Below, one piece after another: positions 1 to 8,734 of a stretch of DNA of 57,961 nt. The first letter of the stretch is position 1. The number at the start of each line of letters is the position of its first letter. The position numbers and the translations under genes were made by a program. The DNA is from CAZYBU01 sp964645775 (lineage in GTDB: Bacteria; Spirochaetota; UBA4802; UBA5550): NCBI GenBank assembly GCA_964645775.1, contig CAZYBU010000021.1:1-57961 (forward strand), read 5' to 3'. The notes under the pieces are model-generated. The model did no database searches. It was not told where the DNA came from and saw only the letters and a program-made list of their open reading frames with translations.

Positions 1-103
1 CGCGCTAACACCCCCACGATGAAATATTTTGGAGAGAATGTGCCAGAGGAAAAAGGGAGCTCTCCGTACCCATTCTGGGCACAGGCAGGGGCGGCGTTTT
101 TTG

Positions 104-131
104 GTCCTTTTTTCGCCGTGGAAAAAAGGAC
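104..131. repeat. Perfect 11-bp inverted repeat
   Basis: GTCCTTTTTTC at 104-114 pairs perfectly with GAAAAAAGGAC at 121-131 around a 6-nt loop. The T-run lies inside the stem, so this is not a textbook intrinsic terminator, but it sits about 117 bp past the end of the minus-strand cupin-like gene and could act as a 3'-end structure. The rest of positions 1-247 shows no gene I can support. Confidence 0.45.
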
Positions 132-247
132 ATAAACATGGATTTTGGGCAAACAAGCTCTCGCAGAAAAGTCCCGATTTCATCGCCCCCCCGGTTCCCG
201 GAATTCTTGTCATAAGAATACCGACAGCAAAGTTGGGTAACAAAAGA

Positions 248-781
248 TTAAAACTTCACATCCTGGTCCGCTTCACCCCTGCGGATCACGGTATACACTC
301 CCGTATCCAGGTCGAGATCATAGATATTGAAGTTAGTGGTACTATCAAAGCCTTCGTGATGTTCAGCAAAAGTGAGTGAAGCGGAACCTTCCTTTTCACT
401 CATTGTCCGGTGAAAGACATTGACCGGCCAGAACAGTATGGAGCTTCCCTGGCTCAGGACCCGGTCACCCATGGTGATTCTATCCCGGGTCACGGTAAAC
501 TGCTCGACCTTCCCGTGATTGGGTGTATAGAGTTCCACGTACCGCGTACCGGCCATAACCAGCAGGTTGTCCGACTGGGCGGGATGCATATACCAGGGAC
601 GTTCAACGCCGCCCACCGGGCCGGGGGAAACCGCTTCCCGGTCATGTATCACCCGGTCCACGGAATGGACTCGGGAGACAATATCTTTTGGAAGAATATC
701 AAAAGTCACACCTTCGGTTTTACGAGAGGGCTCCAGAGCTATTACCTGGTAGAGTCCGGGTATTTCGTCGATTATTTTCAT
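248..781 (-). CDS. Cupin-fold protein of unknown function
   Basis: This is a 177-residue soluble protein with no signal peptide. The segment WYMHPAQSDNLLVMAG resembles the first cupin motif (a metal-binding His, then a D.L.V..G turn). WPVNVFHRTMS further on resembles the second motif, so a metal-binding beta-barrel like RmlC-type or sugar-related cupins is likely. I cannot assign a substrate. An ATG at 808 would add nine residues, but a TTGACA-17-TATTCT promoter overlaps that region and places transcription near 781, so I prefer the internal ATG (MKIIDEIPG), possibly translated leaderless. The gene stands alone, downstream of the Pr6Pr/GPH pair on the same strand. Confidence 0.6.
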   Translation of the reverse strand: MKIIDEIPGLYQVIALEPSRKTEGVTFDILPKDIVSRVHSVDRVIHDREAVSPGPVGGVERPWYMHPAQSDNLLVMAGTRYVELYTPNHGKVEQFTVTRDRITMGDRVLSQGSSILFWPVNVFHRTMSEKEGSASLTFAEHHEGFDSTTNFNIYDLDLDTGVYTVIRRGEADQDVKF

Positions 782-787
782 ATTGAT

Positions 788-816
788 AGAATAGCGAAAT
801 GAACGCATCCTGTCAA
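788..816 (-). promoter_or_regulatory. Sigma70-type promoter for the cupin-like gene
   Basis: On the minus strand TTGACA (816-811) is followed after 17 nt by TATTCT (793-788). The expected start of transcription is within a few bases of the ATG at 781, which would give a leaderless mRNA. The -35 match is perfect and the -10 is 4 of 6. Inference from motif and spacing only. Confidence 0.45.
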
Positions 817-859
817 CAGTAGCCCGATTTCATCTCAGGTCCCGGCCGGGAGCCCGCCT

Positions 860-1486
860 TCATTTTTTTCCATGAATCACCCTCCGGTCCACGATGACGA
901 GAAGCGCGGCCACCAGTGCGAAGGCAGCGGCGATGCCGCTCACGTTCAGGGCGACCTGGGCCGGGGTCAATACCGTAAGGTCGATAAAGGGATAGGGATA
1001 GGTCCCGATGACGCTTCCCCGGACCAGGGAATAGACCAGGTAGGCCAGAGTATAGAGGATCCAGTAAATGATATAGTGAAACCGAAAGGGCTCCCGTTCC
1101 CGGACCAGGAAGAAAAGGAGAAGCGCGGCTGGAGGTACCGCGTAATGGAGAAGCATGTTCGAATAGACGGCTATACCCTGCATCGGATATGTTCCCCGGA
1201 GAAGGATGAAGTAAATAATCCCCGTGAGGGTAATGTTCAGAAGGGCCAGTCCGAAGAATCCGGAACTGTTAAGAAGAAAGGGCCTCTTCACCAGGGATGA
1301 AAAACAATAAACGGCTACCAGCAGGTTCGACTGGATGGTGAAGTAGCTGAAGAACTGGACAACCGTCATATCCGTTGACATCCTGAAGGAGAGCTCCATG
1401 ATCACCCCGGCCAGGGCCAGTATCCCCACCGCAAGACTCGCTGACTGCCTGATACTCATGCTCATCTTTGCATCCCGGAGATCCAT
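860..1486 (-). CDS. Pr6Pr family (FAR-17a/AIG1-like) membrane protein
   Basis: The 208-residue polytopic protein has about six hydrophobic segments. Two family hallmarks are visible: FFSYFTIQSNLLV in the second helix region and the loop sequence GTYPYPFIDLTVL near the C-terminus. Members are integral membrane proteins of unknown biochemical role in bacteria. Related eukaryotic AIG1/ADTRP proteins hydrolyse fatty-acid esters of hydroxy fatty acids, but transferring that activity here would be speculation. The ATG overlaps the stop of the upstream GPH transporter as TGATG, which means translational coupling and one operon. Confidence 0.8.
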   Translation of the reverse strand: MDLRDAKMSMSIRQSASLAVGILALAGVIMELSFRMSTDMTVVQFFSYFTIQSNLLVAVYCFSSLVKRPFLLNSSGFFGLALLNITLTGIIYFILLRGTYPMQGIAVYSNMLLHYAVPPAALLLFFLVREREPFRFHYIIYWILYTLAYLVYSLVRGSVIGTYPYPFIDLTVLTPAQVALNVSGIAAAFALVAALLVIVDRRVIHGKK

Positions 1487-2862
1487 CAGGTATCCTGCAC
1501 GTCACCCAGCTCTTTAAGGACCTTCTTCTCGTTGTACTTCAGAAAAAAGAGCCCGGCCAGAACGCAGAGGATAAAACCGAAGGTCCCGCTCAGGCGGACG
1601 CCGAGAGCGTTTCCAGGATCCTTGCCCAGGGTGGTCAGGGCCGCGAAGATCAGGATGCCGAAGGTCTGGCCGAATTTCTGCATCAGTGTGCGGGCGGCGT
1701 AGAACATCCCCTCCTGTTTGATGCCGGTCTTCATGGCGTCGTGTTCGGCGATATCGGCCAGGATAGCGTTGGGCAGGATACCGAGAAAGGATATGGGAAT
1801 GGCGTAGAAGAGGGCCAGGAGGTAAGCCTGAAGGTTCTCGGAGACCGGGAGGGCCTCACCCATGAAGAAGATCATAAAAAAGATCAGGCTCATGAAAAAG
1901 AAGGAGAGGACCACCAGGATCTTCTTCCCCACCTTCTTTGCCAGGAGGTTAACAAAGGGATAAAATATAAAGGAAACGATGACCATGATGGCCAGGATCT
2001 GTCCGGTAAGGGCCTCCTCCAGACCCAAAAGGACCGTCACGTAATAAAGGAGGCCGGTCATAACAATTGTGAGGCCGGTGAAGTAAGAGAAATCAGCGAC
2101 AACATAATAAACAAAATTCTGGTTTTTGAAAGTCGTCTTTATGGACTGGAACATGGATGTTTTCGAGGGTATGCTCTCACAGTACTTCTTCTCGTCGATG
2201 AAGATCACCGGGATAAACATGAACAGGACCGAGATAAAGGCCATGCCTCCCACGGCGTACTGGATGGAGAGGACCTTGTCCTGGACGGCGAAAGATTCCC
2301 TGAGCACGGAGGCCAGGGTCGGAGTCTGGGCCGCGGCGATGATACCCAGGGCGTAGGTGATGGATATCCAGGTGGAAAGATTCAGGCGCTCGTTGGCCGT
2401 GTGACCCAGCTCAGGCAGAAGGGCGAAGAAGGGGGTTACGTAGGCTGTCAGGAAAAGATAAAACAGGAACTGGATGACGACAAGCCAGACGATGTTCCAT
2501 CCGCTCACGCCGTGTACCGGCGGCACAAACATGAGGGTGCAGAAGAGGGCGGCCGGGATGGCGCCGAACATGAGAAAGGGTATCCTTCGTCCCATGCGGT
2601 GGCCGCTCCGGTCACTGAGGCTGGCGATCAATGGATCGGTTATGGCATCGAAGAGCCGGCCCGATGCGGCGATAAGGCTGATGGCGTTCAGGACCCCGAG
2701 GAAGGATATCTGGATGATGAAGTAGGGAATACCGGAACTGTCAGGCGGTATGTAGAAATAGACGAGCTGGAGCCCGATGATGTTAATGAGGGTCGACCAG
2801 CCGAGCTGGCCCAGGGCGTAGGCGATCTGCCGCGGAAGGGGAAGAGAGGGCTTGCTTGTCAT
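1486..2862 (-). CDS. GPH-family (MelB-like) sugar/cation symporter
   Basis: The protein has 458 residues with about 12 membrane helices, the normal size for the glycoside-pentoside-hexuronide:cation symporter family. The diagnostic segment at residues 69-96 (RLFDAITDPLIASLSDRSG followed by RMGRRIPF) contains the conserved cation-site Asp residues of helix II and the cytoplasmic loop. A GGAGG ribosome binding site lies 8 nt before the ATG. Substrate cannot be told from sequence; sugar-porter homologues also exist for non-sugar lipids (MFSD2-like). It is first in an operon with the overlapping Pr6Pr gene. Confidence 0.85.
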   Translation of the reverse strand: MTSKPSLPLPRQIAYALGQLGWSTLINIIGLQLVYFYIPPDSSGIPYFIIQISFLGVLNAISLIAASGRLFDAITDPLIASLSDRSGHRMGRRIPFLMFGAIPAALFCTLMFVPPVHGVSGWNIVWLVVIQFLFYLFLTAYVTPFFALLPELGHTANERLNLSTWISITYALGIIAAAQTPTLASVLRESFAVQDKVLSIQYAVGGMAFISVLFMFIPVIFIDEKKYCESIPSKTSMFQSIKTTFKNQNFVYYVVADFSYFTGLTIVMTGLLYYVTVLLGLEEALTGQILAIMVIVSFIFYPFVNLLAKKVGKKILVVLSFFFMSLIFFMIFFMGEALPVSENLQAYLLALFYAIPISFLGILPNAILADIAEHDAMKTGIKQEGMFYAARTLMQKFGQTFGILIFAALTTLGKDPGNALGVRLSGTFGFILCVLAGLFFLKYNEKKVLKELGDVQDT

Positions 2863-2965
2863 AACGGCGCCTCCAGTAACTTTTTTTTCACGTGTGGAAA
2901 CCGACCCGCGAGGGTATCATACCGGGACGCATCCTACAGGTTCCGTGGAGAGATGTCAATTGGAA

Positions 2966-3565
2966 TCATGGATATTCGCAGGCCCCCATAGACCAGGTAC
3001 TGTCCTGTTCACGGTCGTATCCGTAAAAATCATCCACGAAACAGGTTTTCTGGTTGGTATTGGCCCCGGTCAGTGCGGCAGAAGGAGCGGAGGCCGAAAG
3101 TCTCCAGTTGTTGTCCATAAGAGTCCGGTAATTTCCGTCGGAACCTCCGTAGCTGACGAAAAGACCGGAAATCCCGGATTTATAGGTATTGGTATAACAG
3201 GTTGGCGCCGTTGTGCCGTTTAACGCTCCAGCGCCCACCTTAAATCCAGCGTCTCCGGATATGTCGGTCACATCACCGAGAGTATTATCATGAAGGAGTA
3301 TAAAGCTTCCCCCTGATCCGGCGTCCACGAATAGAGAATGATAACAGCTGTTGAAATCTGCATCGATCTCATTGAGTATGACCCTTCTCGCGGCTGACCC
3401 GGTGGCCAGGAAAATATTATTATACAGCACAACGGCCTCATCATTTTCGATATTGGAATTCACGACGAACCGCCGCCTTCGGCGGCGGAGGCAATAATTC
3501 ATTGTATCCGCGACAGTACGCGTCTTCAGGTATAACTGCTGATGTTTATTAATACCTTGTAACAA
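2966..3565 (-). pseudogene. C-terminal remnant of a parallel beta-helix (choice-of-anchor Q type) surface protein
   Basis: The reading frame ends in SMGACEYP, the typical DIGAxEY-like terminus of right-handed beta-helix proteins of the choice-of-anchor-Q group. The body (VVLYNNIFLATG, FILLHDNTLGDV, SLFVDAGSG) has the short N/D-rich beta-helix rungs. It lacks a signal peptide and the hundreds of residues expected upstream. The first 32 or so codons include six consecutive arginines that come from a GC-rich hairpin (3470-3488), so the frame before residue 33 is probably not original coding sequence. I read it as a truncated gene rather than a working short protein. Confidence 0.6.
3470..3488. 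repeat. GC-rich perfect hairpin (8 bp, loop TTC)
   Basis: CCGCCGCC and GGCGGCGG pair around a TTC loop. It interrupts the beta-helix remnant just before the first recognisable family residues. It may be a REP-like insertion or a terminator that now marks the truncation point. Confidence 0.5.
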
Positions 3566-3660
3566 AGAGAAATTGACTCTTTTCTTAAAATATACAACCT
3601 TTTGATGGAATCTTTACCCATCCAGCCGATCATTCGGGTAAATAAATACTGGAGATAATC

Positions 3661-4281
3661 ATGCTAACCATGAAGGTCCCTCAGGATCTGCACATCCATA
3701 CCATCTATTCCACCGGGGACGGGTCCGTTGTGGAACAACAGACCGTGGAGCTGGTGGCCCGCGTGGATCACGCCGAGAGGATCGGTATCAGCGATCACTT
3801 CGAATACCTCTATGACGGTCTCTTCGCGGAGTACGAATCCACGGTTCGTTCCCACGGACTTCTCCTGGGCACGGAAGTGGACGGGGGAAGCTGGACCCGC
3901 CTGGCGGCCGGTTTCCCGGTCGATTACTTTGTCTATCATTGCCGCGACACGGAGAAGGACTACCTTGGCCTCCACGAACTTCTCGAGACGGGCAAACCGG
4001 TCATCGTGGCCCATCCTCACATGATGGGTACCGATTTCGACAGGCTGCCGGATGAGGCTATCATTGAAATCAACAACCGCTACATCTGGCAGTGTGACTG
4101 GATAGAGACCTACGGCCCGGTACGAAACAGGTTTCGCTTCGTCATAAGCAGCGACGCCCACCAGCCGAACTGGCTCGACCAGAACGTGGCCCGACGGGCC
4201 GCCGAAGAGCTGGGGATCGAGGAATATCTGATGGGAGACTACTTCCTCATGGACGACAGGTTCAAACCGGCTCTGGTCTGA
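3661..4281 (+). CDS. PHP-domain metal-dependent phosphoesterase
   Basis: This 206-residue protein is a stand-alone PHP domain. All the metal-ligand motifs are visible in order: DLHIHT near residue 9, GISDHFEY near 43, the acidic GTEVD near 71, VAHPHM, then EINN and SSDAH near the C-terminus. PHP proteins bind a trinuclear metal centre and hydrolyse phosphoesters (histidinol-phosphate phosphatase and polymerase-associated nucleases are examples). Which phosphoester this one uses is not clear from sequence. GGAG sits 6 nt before the chosen ATG. It is transcribed alone. Confidence 0.82.
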   Translation: MLTMKVPQDLHIHTIYSTGDGSVVEQQTVELVARVDHAERIGISDHFEYLYDGLFAEYESTVRSHGLLLGTEVDGGSWTRLAAGFPVDYFVYHCRDTEKDYLGLHELLETGKPVIVAHPHMMGTDFDRLPDEAIIEINNRYIWQCDWIETYGPVRNRFRFVISSDAHQPNWLDQNVARRAAEELGIEEYLMGDYFLMDDRFKPALV

Positions 4282-4420
4282 CCTGTCATGATCAAGATAC
4301 CCCATCCTGCCATCTTTACTCACATTTATGACAAACCGGTCGGTCCACTTTTCATAAAGTTGATGACAGAATAGAGTATAGTGATACCATTCGTTCTATT
4401 CTAATCTGTGCGGAGTACCC

Positions 4421-4759
4421 ATGTCAGATTTCACAATTGAACGTCACGGTGATGTGGTCATCCTCCATCTCCCAGGAAGCCTGAACAGCCAAAATGTCCA
4501 GCAGGCTGAAGATACCTGGCTGACTCTCCTGCGGGATAAACCGAACGTACTGGCCCTGAATTTCAGAGCAATACAGAGTATCGATTCTCTGGGCCTGAGT
4601 CACCTGGTAAAGCTCTCCCGCAAAACCATCATGGAAGAGATCGAACTTGTTCTTTATGATATTCCACCCATGGTCCATGAACTGTTCAAAATCGCTTCTC
4701 TTGACCGGTATTTCAATATCCTGACAGAATATGAATTTCAGGATAAGATTCTGGGCTAA
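4421..4759 (+). CDS. STAS-domain anti-sigma factor antagonist
   Basis: A 112-residue single STAS domain of SpoIIAA/RsbV type. SIDSLGLSHL contains the conserved serine (Ser56) that a partner kinase phosphorylates; dephosphorylation normally lets the protein capture an anti-sigma factor. Together with a second STAS gene (21491-21820) and the REC-PP2C phosphatase (11525-12673) it suggests a partner-switching pathway, but no RsbW-type kinase is in the window. GCGGAG lies 6 nt before the ATG. Confidence 0.88.
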   Translation: MSDFTIERHGDVVILHLPGSLNSQNVQQAEDTWLTLLRDKPNVLALNFRAIQSIDSLGLSHLVKLSRKTIMEEIELVLYDIPPMVHELFKIASLDRYFNILTEYEFQDKILG

Positions 4760-4785
4760 CAGTTCGCCGTCAGGAGACGGTCTGC

Positions 4786-5169
4786 ATGTTCACGGCGGCG
4801 GCAGGATTCTTTCTCTTCACCTTCCACGTGCTCTTCCGGGTGGACCCCGAGAGATCGAAGGTTGCCGGCAGGTTTCCCGCTTCCATCTATTACTGGATAT
4901 ACATATTCATCCTTCTTCCATCAGCCCTCCGGATGCCTCTGACCTTCTCATACATTGAGGCGCCATCAGCCGGCCTGTGGTTCGCCATACGGAGGGTTAT
5001 CTTCCTGGTGGGCCTGGCCCCGGCCATGCTTATCGACGCTCTGGCCACGACCAGGCCGGGGGGAGGGAAACCATCAAAGGTCCTGGCCATCATCGATTCC
5101 GTGCTGTTCACTTTTCAGACCCTGGTTCTGGACGCCCTTGTCTGGTCGTGGTTTTTCCCAAAGGGGTAA
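4786..5169 (+). CDS. Small inner-membrane protein, unknown
   Basis: A 127-residue protein with three to four hydrophobic segments (starting AAAGFFLFTFHVLF, then YYWIYIFILLPSAL, AIRRVIFLVGLAPAML and a C-terminal segment ending WSWFFPKG). I do not recognise a family. AGGAG lies about 9 nt before the ATG. It follows the STAS gene by 26 bp on the same strand and is probably co-transcribed. Confidence 0.6.
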   Translation: MFTAAAGFFLFTFHVLFRVDPERSKVAGRFPASIYYWIYIFILLPSALRMPLTFSYIEAPSAGLWFAIRRVIFLVGLAPAMLIDALATTRPGGGKPSKVLAIIDSVLFTFQTLVLDALVWSWFFPKG

Positions 5170-5314
5170 GATGTTTATACACTGGCCGCGAAAGGATGAG
5201 CTATACCTTGCAGACACATTTTTTAATAAACCGGAAATTATCTGATTGACAATCCCCTTCCCCCTGTTGTATAAGCGGTCTTCAGTTTCCCATGTGGTTT
5301 CCTGGTTTCAACAG

Positions 5315-5333
5315 TGCCTGAATAATTCAGGCA
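5315..5333. terminator. Hairpin terminator candidate between two plus-strand genes
   Basis: TGCCTGAA and TTCAGGCA form a perfect 8-bp stem with a TAA loop, followed by TTATTTGTTATT. It could end the STAS/membrane-protein transcript or attenuate transcription into the radical SAM gene. The T tract is broken, so it is not strong. The remaining 5170-5424 region is AT-rich with no gene. Confidence 0.45.
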
Positions 5334-5424
5334 TTATTTGTTATTCAAAGCTTTATTGCATAATGCAGTTTCCAATATTTTTTCTGCAGTTTCTGCTGCA
5401 TAATTTTTTCAGGAGGATTATACC

Positions 5425-7248
5425 ATGGAATACAGGACACTTCTCGCGTATCCCGCCATACCGGATACCTACTGGAGCCTGACAGGCTTCCTCCCTTTTC
5501 TCGGGAAAAAGGCTATGGTACCTCCTCTGGGACTTGCCTCCGTGGCAGCCCTTTTACCTGAAAACTTTACCTGCAGGCTTGTGGACCTTAACATAGAAGA
5601 CCTTACGGACGAAGACCTTCGCTGGGCCGACCTGGTCTTTCTTTCGGCCATGGTGATCCAGAAGGAATCCTTTGATGAGATCGTTTCCCGGGCAAAAGAG
5701 TTCGGTTGCCGCATCGTTGCCGGAGGACCCTATCCTACCTCCTCCTACCAAAAAATTGATGGCGTGGACCATTTCGTGCTGAACGAGGCTGAGATAACGT
5801 TACCCCGATTTATAGATGACCTTGAAAGAGGAGAGGCCCATTCTCTCTATACCAGCAGCGAGAAACCTTCCCTGGATATAGTCCCTATTCCCAGATTTGA
5901 CCTTATTAAGGTTCAAAACTACCTTACCATGGCCATCCAGTTTTCACGGGGATGCCCTTTTAACTGCGAATTCTGTGACATTATCGAGATGTTCGGCCGT
6001 AAGCCGAGGCTCAAGAGCCCGGACCAGCTCCTCATGGAGATTGAGGCGGTTCAACGCACCGGTTTCCGGGGATCGATTTTTCTTGTGGATGATAATTTCA
6101 TAGGGCATAAACGAAAAGTCAAGGACCTCCTCAGGGCCATCATTCAATGGCAGAAGGACCGCGGTTATCCTTTCCAGTTCTATACCGAGGCGAGCGTCGA
6201 CCTGGCCGGGGACGAGGAGATGATGCAGCTCATGCAGGACGCAGGATTCGATTTCGTCTTCCTGGGACTCGAGACGCCCAACGAGGAGTCCCTGAAAGCC
6301 ACGGGAAAGGACCACAACCTGAAAATAGACCTTGTGGAGGCCGTGGACAGGATACAGCGCCACGGCATGGCCGTTGCCGGAGGATTTATTCTCGGATTCG
6401 ACACGGACGACGAGACTATTTTTGACAGGATGATAGAGTTCGTGGAACGTAGTTCCATCCCAATGGCCATGATCGGCCTTCTGGCCGCCATGCCTAATAC
6501 CCAGCTTTACCGGAGACTGGAAAAGGAGGGACGCCTTCTGGAAGACTGGTCCGGGAGCAACACCCACAACCTGGAGGCCAACTTCATCACCACACTCCCA
6601 CACGAAGTCCTTGCGGAAGGGTACAAACGGGTCCTTCGGACTCTCTACAGGCCGAGAAGTTATTTCGACCGTTCCCTCCGTTTTCTAAAGAAGCTTCCCA
6701 CGAAAAAGGTGTCACCTCCGCCCTACTCCATTCCCCACATGGGTTTTATACTTTTCATCTCTCTCATCTGGCAGAGTCTGAGTTTCTACGGCCTGGAGTA
6801 CCTCCGCTATCTCTTCCTCGGCATGAGACACCGCCTCTCCATGCTACCGGACCTTATCGCTTACAGCCTGCAGGGACACCATTTTATAACCTATACGCGA
6901 AACATGCTCGAAATGGAAGAATTCAGACTCCTCCTCTCGGCGGAAAGGGCAAGGATCATCCAGCGTCTGAATACCCTTCAGGACCTGGACCATAATTACT
7001 ATACCAGCAGGGAACTTGAACGTGCGGTTTCTGAATCTATGACACGAATGGCCGAAAGATATAAGGGGCTTACCCGATCCGCCCGCAAACGGGTCAAAGA
7101 AGAGTATCGTGATTATATCTCCTGTTGCGAAAATACCCTGGAACGCATTTCAACTCCCGGCAGAGTAGAAAGTACAGAGGAAAGCGATCTCCCGGAAGCG
7201 GAACCTGTTATCATGAGGAACCAGAATGACGACGTTGCGATCTACTGA
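5425..7248 (+). CDS. B12-binding-type radical SAM protein, DUF4070 group
   Basis: The 607-residue protein has an N-terminal Rossmann-like B12-binding domain (about 1-135) without a visible DxHxxG lower-ligand motif. A radical SAM domain follows with the cluster motif C177-x3-C181-x2-C184 (SRGCPFNCEFCDI), then a DUF4070-like region and a long C-terminal part. The group includes HpnP, the hopanoid C-2 methylase, but is much broader, so the reaction is unknown. AGGAGG lies 8 nt before the ATG. It is monocistronic; no hopanoid genes are nearby. The C-terminal 200 residues are helical and charged and do not match a domain I know. Confidence 0.82.
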   Translation: MEYRTLLAYPAIPDTYWSLTGFLPFLGKKAMVPPLGLASVAALLPENFTCRLVDLNIEDLTDEDLRWADLVFLSAMVIQKESFDEIVSRAKEFGCRIVAGGPYPTSSYQKIDGVDHFVLNEAEITLPRFIDDLERGEAHSLYTSSEKPSLDIVPIPRFDLIKVQNYLTMAIQFSRGCPFNCEFCDIIEMFGRKPRLKSPDQLLMEIEAVQRTGFRGSIFLVDDNFIGHKRKVKDLLRAIIQWQKDRGYPFQFYTEASVDLAGDEEMMQLMQDAGFDFVFLGLETPNEESLKATGKDHNLKIDLVEAVDRIQRHGMAVAGGFILGFDTDDETIFDRMIEFVERSSIPMAMIGLLAAMPNTQLYRRLEKEGRLLEDWSGSNTHNLEANFITTLPHEVLAEGYKRVLRTLYRPRSYFDRSLRFLKKLPTKKVSPPPYSIPHMGFILFISLIWQSLSFYGLEYLRYLFLGMRHRLSMLPDLIAYSLQGHHFITYTRNMLEMEEFRLLLSAERARIIQRLNTLQDLDHNYYTSRELERAVSESMTRMAERYKGLTRSARKRVKEEYRDYISCCENTLERISTPGRVESTEESDLPEAEPVIMRNQNDDVAIY

Positions 7249-7307
7249 TCCAATTTCAACTCCCTCGCTGCATGGGTTCCATGAATCATAGATTACCTGC
7301 AACGTAG

Positions 7308-7348
7308 ATTGCTTCGTCATCCCGACAAAGTCGCGATGACGAAGCAAT
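7308..7348. repeat. Near-perfect 41-nt hairpin between convergent genes
   Basis: ATTGCTTCGTCATC (7308-7321) and GATGACGAAGCAAT (7335-7348) pair over 14 bp. After one C-C mismatch, CGAC and GTCG pair around an AAA loop. No T-tract follows on either strand. It resembles dispersed REP-like ATTGCTTCGTC palindromes and lies between the radical SAM gene and the convergent MFS gene, so it may act as a two-way terminator or mRNA end. Confidence 0.6.
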
Positions 7349-7417
7349 GAAAATATCTTCTTCATTCCCTCAGGGAAGAGAAAGAACTATTCTCTTCCAA
7401 TCAGTGTCAGGTCAGTG

Positions 7418-8692
7418 TCAGGTGAGGTATTTTTCAGCAAGTTTCTCACCCTCGTCAATATTAACTCTCCAGAGGAGAAATCCGCCCACGACAAAGAGAA
7501 TCAGAATCGAGAGGATGCCGAAGCGGATGTTCCCGGTAATGACGGTGACCCATCCTATAAGCTGAGGACCGATGACAGCCGCGAATTTGCCAAGCATATT
7601 GTAAAAACCGAAGAACTCCGCGGCCTTCTCCTCCGGTATAATCCTCGAATAAAGGCTCCGGGAAAGGGCCTGTATACCTCCCTGAAAGAGAGCTATAGAG
7701 ACGGCCAGAATGTAGAAATGCCATTCCTCCTGCATGAAATACCCGCCGATGGTAATAAGGATATACCCGCCGATGGCTGTCATGATCGCGTTCTTGACCC
7801 CTATGCGTCCCGCTATCCAGCTGTAGCCAAGGGCGGCCGGAAAGGCTACGAACTGAACCAGGAGGAGCGCCTTAATAAGGGAATCCGAGGCAAAACCGAG
7901 GGTCATCCCGTAATCCACAGCCATCCGTATGATGGTGTCAACACCGTCGATATAGAGCCAGTAAGCCAGCAGGAACATGGCCACGATCTTGAGGTTACGG
8001 ATGTCACGAAATGTGTCCATGAGCTGTCTCCAGCCCAGAACGACGGCCCGGCCGATGGTCTTCCTGTCTTCAATATAAGGCTCTTCGACGAAGAGAATGA
8101 TCGGCAGGGAGAACACCGCCCACCAGACAGCCACGGAAATAAAGGAGAGTCGTATGGCCGTGACACCGTCCGGTATTCCGAAAAGCTCAGGCTTCGTGTA
8201 CATAAGAACGTTTATGAGAAAAAGAATGCCGCCTCCGATATATCCCAGGGAAAAACCGAGTGAAGAGACAAAGTCGACCTTCTTCTCTGACGCGACTCCG
8301 GGAAGGAGGGAATCATAAAAGATGTTGCCGCCGGAAAAACCGACGGTTCCACCAATATAAAAGAGGATGGCCAGTTCCCACATACCCTGGGCTACCATCC
8401 AGAGAGCACCGGTCATAACGATGCCGAGAAAGGCAAAGAAAATGAGGAACCGTTTCTTCACTGAACCCTTGTCCGCGATGGCCCCGAGGAAAGGGGCCAT
8501 GATGGCGACCAGCAGAGACGCGATGGAATTCGCGAGTCCCAGGTAAAGAGTACTCTCATTCAGATTGGCCGGGTTCGACCAGTACTTCTTGAAAAAGACA
8601 GGAAAAAATCCAGCCATGATTGTGGTTGCGAAGGCCGAGTTACCCCAGTCATAGATGGCCCATGACCAGATTGTCTTCTTTGTGTCCTTCAT
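7418..8692 (-). CDS. MFS transporter, UMF1/Atg22-like
   Basis: The protein has 424 residues and about 12 helices. It starts with WSWAIYDWGNSAFATTI, the signature of the UMF1 (Atg22-like) branch of the major facilitator superfamily, and continues with APFLGAIADKGSVKKRFL, the loop 2-3 motif. Fungal Atg22 exports amino acids from the vacuole; bacterial substrates are unknown. A short direct repeat (CAGTGTCAGGT twice) lies at and just past the stop codon. It is transcribed alone, convergent with the radical SAM gene. Confidence 0.85.
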   Translation of the reverse strand: MKDTKKTIWSWAIYDWGNSAFATTIMAGFFPVFFKKYWSNPANLNESTLYLGLANSIASLLVAIMAPFLGAIADKGSVKKRFLIFFAFLGIVMTGALWMVAQGMWELAILFYIGGTVGFSGGNIFYDSLLPGVASEKKVDFVSSLGFSLGYIGGGILFLINVLMYTKPELFGIPDGVTAIRLSFISVAVWWAVFSLPIILFVEEPYIEDRKTIGRAVVLGWRQLMDTFRDIRNLKIVAMFLLAYWLYIDGVDTIIRMAVDYGMTLGFASDSLIKALLLVQFVAFPAALGYSWIAGRIGVKNAIMTAIGGYILITIGGYFMQEEWHFYILAVSIALFQGGIQALSRSLYSRIIPEEKAAEFFGFYNMLGKFAAVIGPQLIGWVTVITGNIRFGILSILILFVVGGFLLWRVNIDEGEKLAEKYLT

Positions 8693-8734
8693 CTTCCCTC
8701 CCCGGGCCTGAGGCCCATTAATGTAAAACTCTTC

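Noticed and set aside
1468..2991. 507-residue plus-strand open frame
   Set aside because: Antisense shadow of the GPH transporter; composition is Asp/Gly/His-rich and not protein-like.
5425..7248. DUF4070 radical SAM as the maturase
   Set aside because: It has a B12-binding-type N-terminus and no peptide-recognition or SPASM region, and is 48 kb from the peptide gene.
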